Made by a program: the position numbers and the translations under genes
Source of the DNA: a bacterium
GTDB taxonomy: Bacteria > Hydrogenedentota > Hydrogenedentia > Hydrogenedentiales > SLHB01
Assembly (NCBI GenBank): GCA_024231375.1
Contig: JAAEQP010000209.1
Location: 1 to 5,867, forward strand
DNA length: 5,867 nt
Direction of reading: 5' to 3'
Shown here: positions 5,839 to 5,867 of the stretch, one piece after another
Numbering within the stretch: the stretch's first letter is position 1
How the letters are laid out: every line of letters begins with the position of its first letter
The notes under the pieces: generated by a model
The model's input: the letters and a program-made list of their open reading frames with translations, nothing else
What the model was told of the DNA's origin: nothing
Databases searched by the model: none

Positions 5839-5867
5839 GTGTCGCGCATGGCAGTTGCTCTTGCCTC
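5839..5867 (+). CDS. Possible start of a further gene, cut by the window end
   Basis: GTG at 5839 opens a frame (MSRMAVALA) that stays open to the window end. GAGGGAG (5823-5829) lies nine bases upstream as a possible ribosome-binding site. ATG at 5848 is an alternative start. The first residues look like the beginning of a signal peptide or membrane segment, but only nine codons are visible and no function can be given. The terminator upstream means it would need its own promoter, and I see no clear one between 5752 and 5838. Confidence 0.3.

Noticed and set aside
4917..5849. 310-codon reverse-strand frame across the prepilin-like gene and terminator
   Set aside because: It is antisense to a clearly real gene, runs through the terminator hairpin and yields an Arg/His/Val-rich product without motifs. 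It is a G+C-driven shadow.

Overview
The window looks like chromosomal DNA (roughly 60% G+C by eye) from a glycan-degrading Gram-negative bacterium. A Tat-exported Gfo/Idh/MocA oxidoreductase, a PF06439 (DUF1080) protein, a sialidase-like protein and a DUF1559-type prepilin-like protein are typical together of Planctomycetota, Lentisphaerota/Verrucomicrobiota and Candidatus Hydrogenedentota. The last is my best guess, from the style of the prepilin C-terminus. This placement is inference; no rRNA or other phylogenetic marker is present.

Layout. (1) Bases 1-255, plus strand: the last 84 codons of a sialidase/BNR-repeat protein with one clear Asp-box. (2) Bases 269-4298, minus strand: three genes, read right to left as Tat-signal Gfo/Idh/MocA oxidoreductase, then HEAT-repeat + PF06439 protein, then GH28-like right-handed beta-helix protein. 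The gaps are 46 and 51 bases, each gene has a ribosome-binding site, and all three products carry an export signal. A plausible sigma70-type promoter overlapped by an imperfect palindrome lies just upstream (4341-4373), so this is probably one regulated operon. It meets the sialidase gene tail to tail with 13 bases between the stop codons. (3) Bases 4374-4886: about 510 bases with no convincing gene, holding two small doubtful ORFs, a short tandem repeat and a purine tract. (4) Bases 4887-5690, plus strand: a prepilin-like protein, followed by a strong UUCG-tetraloop terminator (5713-5751). (5) A possible start of another plus-strand gene at 5839, cut by the window end.

How the genes may work together. 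The minus-strand operon and the sialidase form a small extracytoplasmic carbohydrate-processing locus. PF06439 proteins have been linked to cleavage of 3-keto-glycosides, and Gfo/Idh/MocA enzymes can make 3-keto sugars. The pair could therefore break glycosidic bonds by oxidation followed by elimination or hydrolysis, alongside the GH28-like and sialidase-like proteins. The substrate cannot be told from sequence. The prepilin-like gene is transcribed divergently and appears to be a separate unit.

I see no CRISPR array, RNA gene or insertion sequence. The most interesting points are the putative oxidative glycoside-cleavage operon with its HEAT-PF06439 fusion, and the unexplained 510-base gap.
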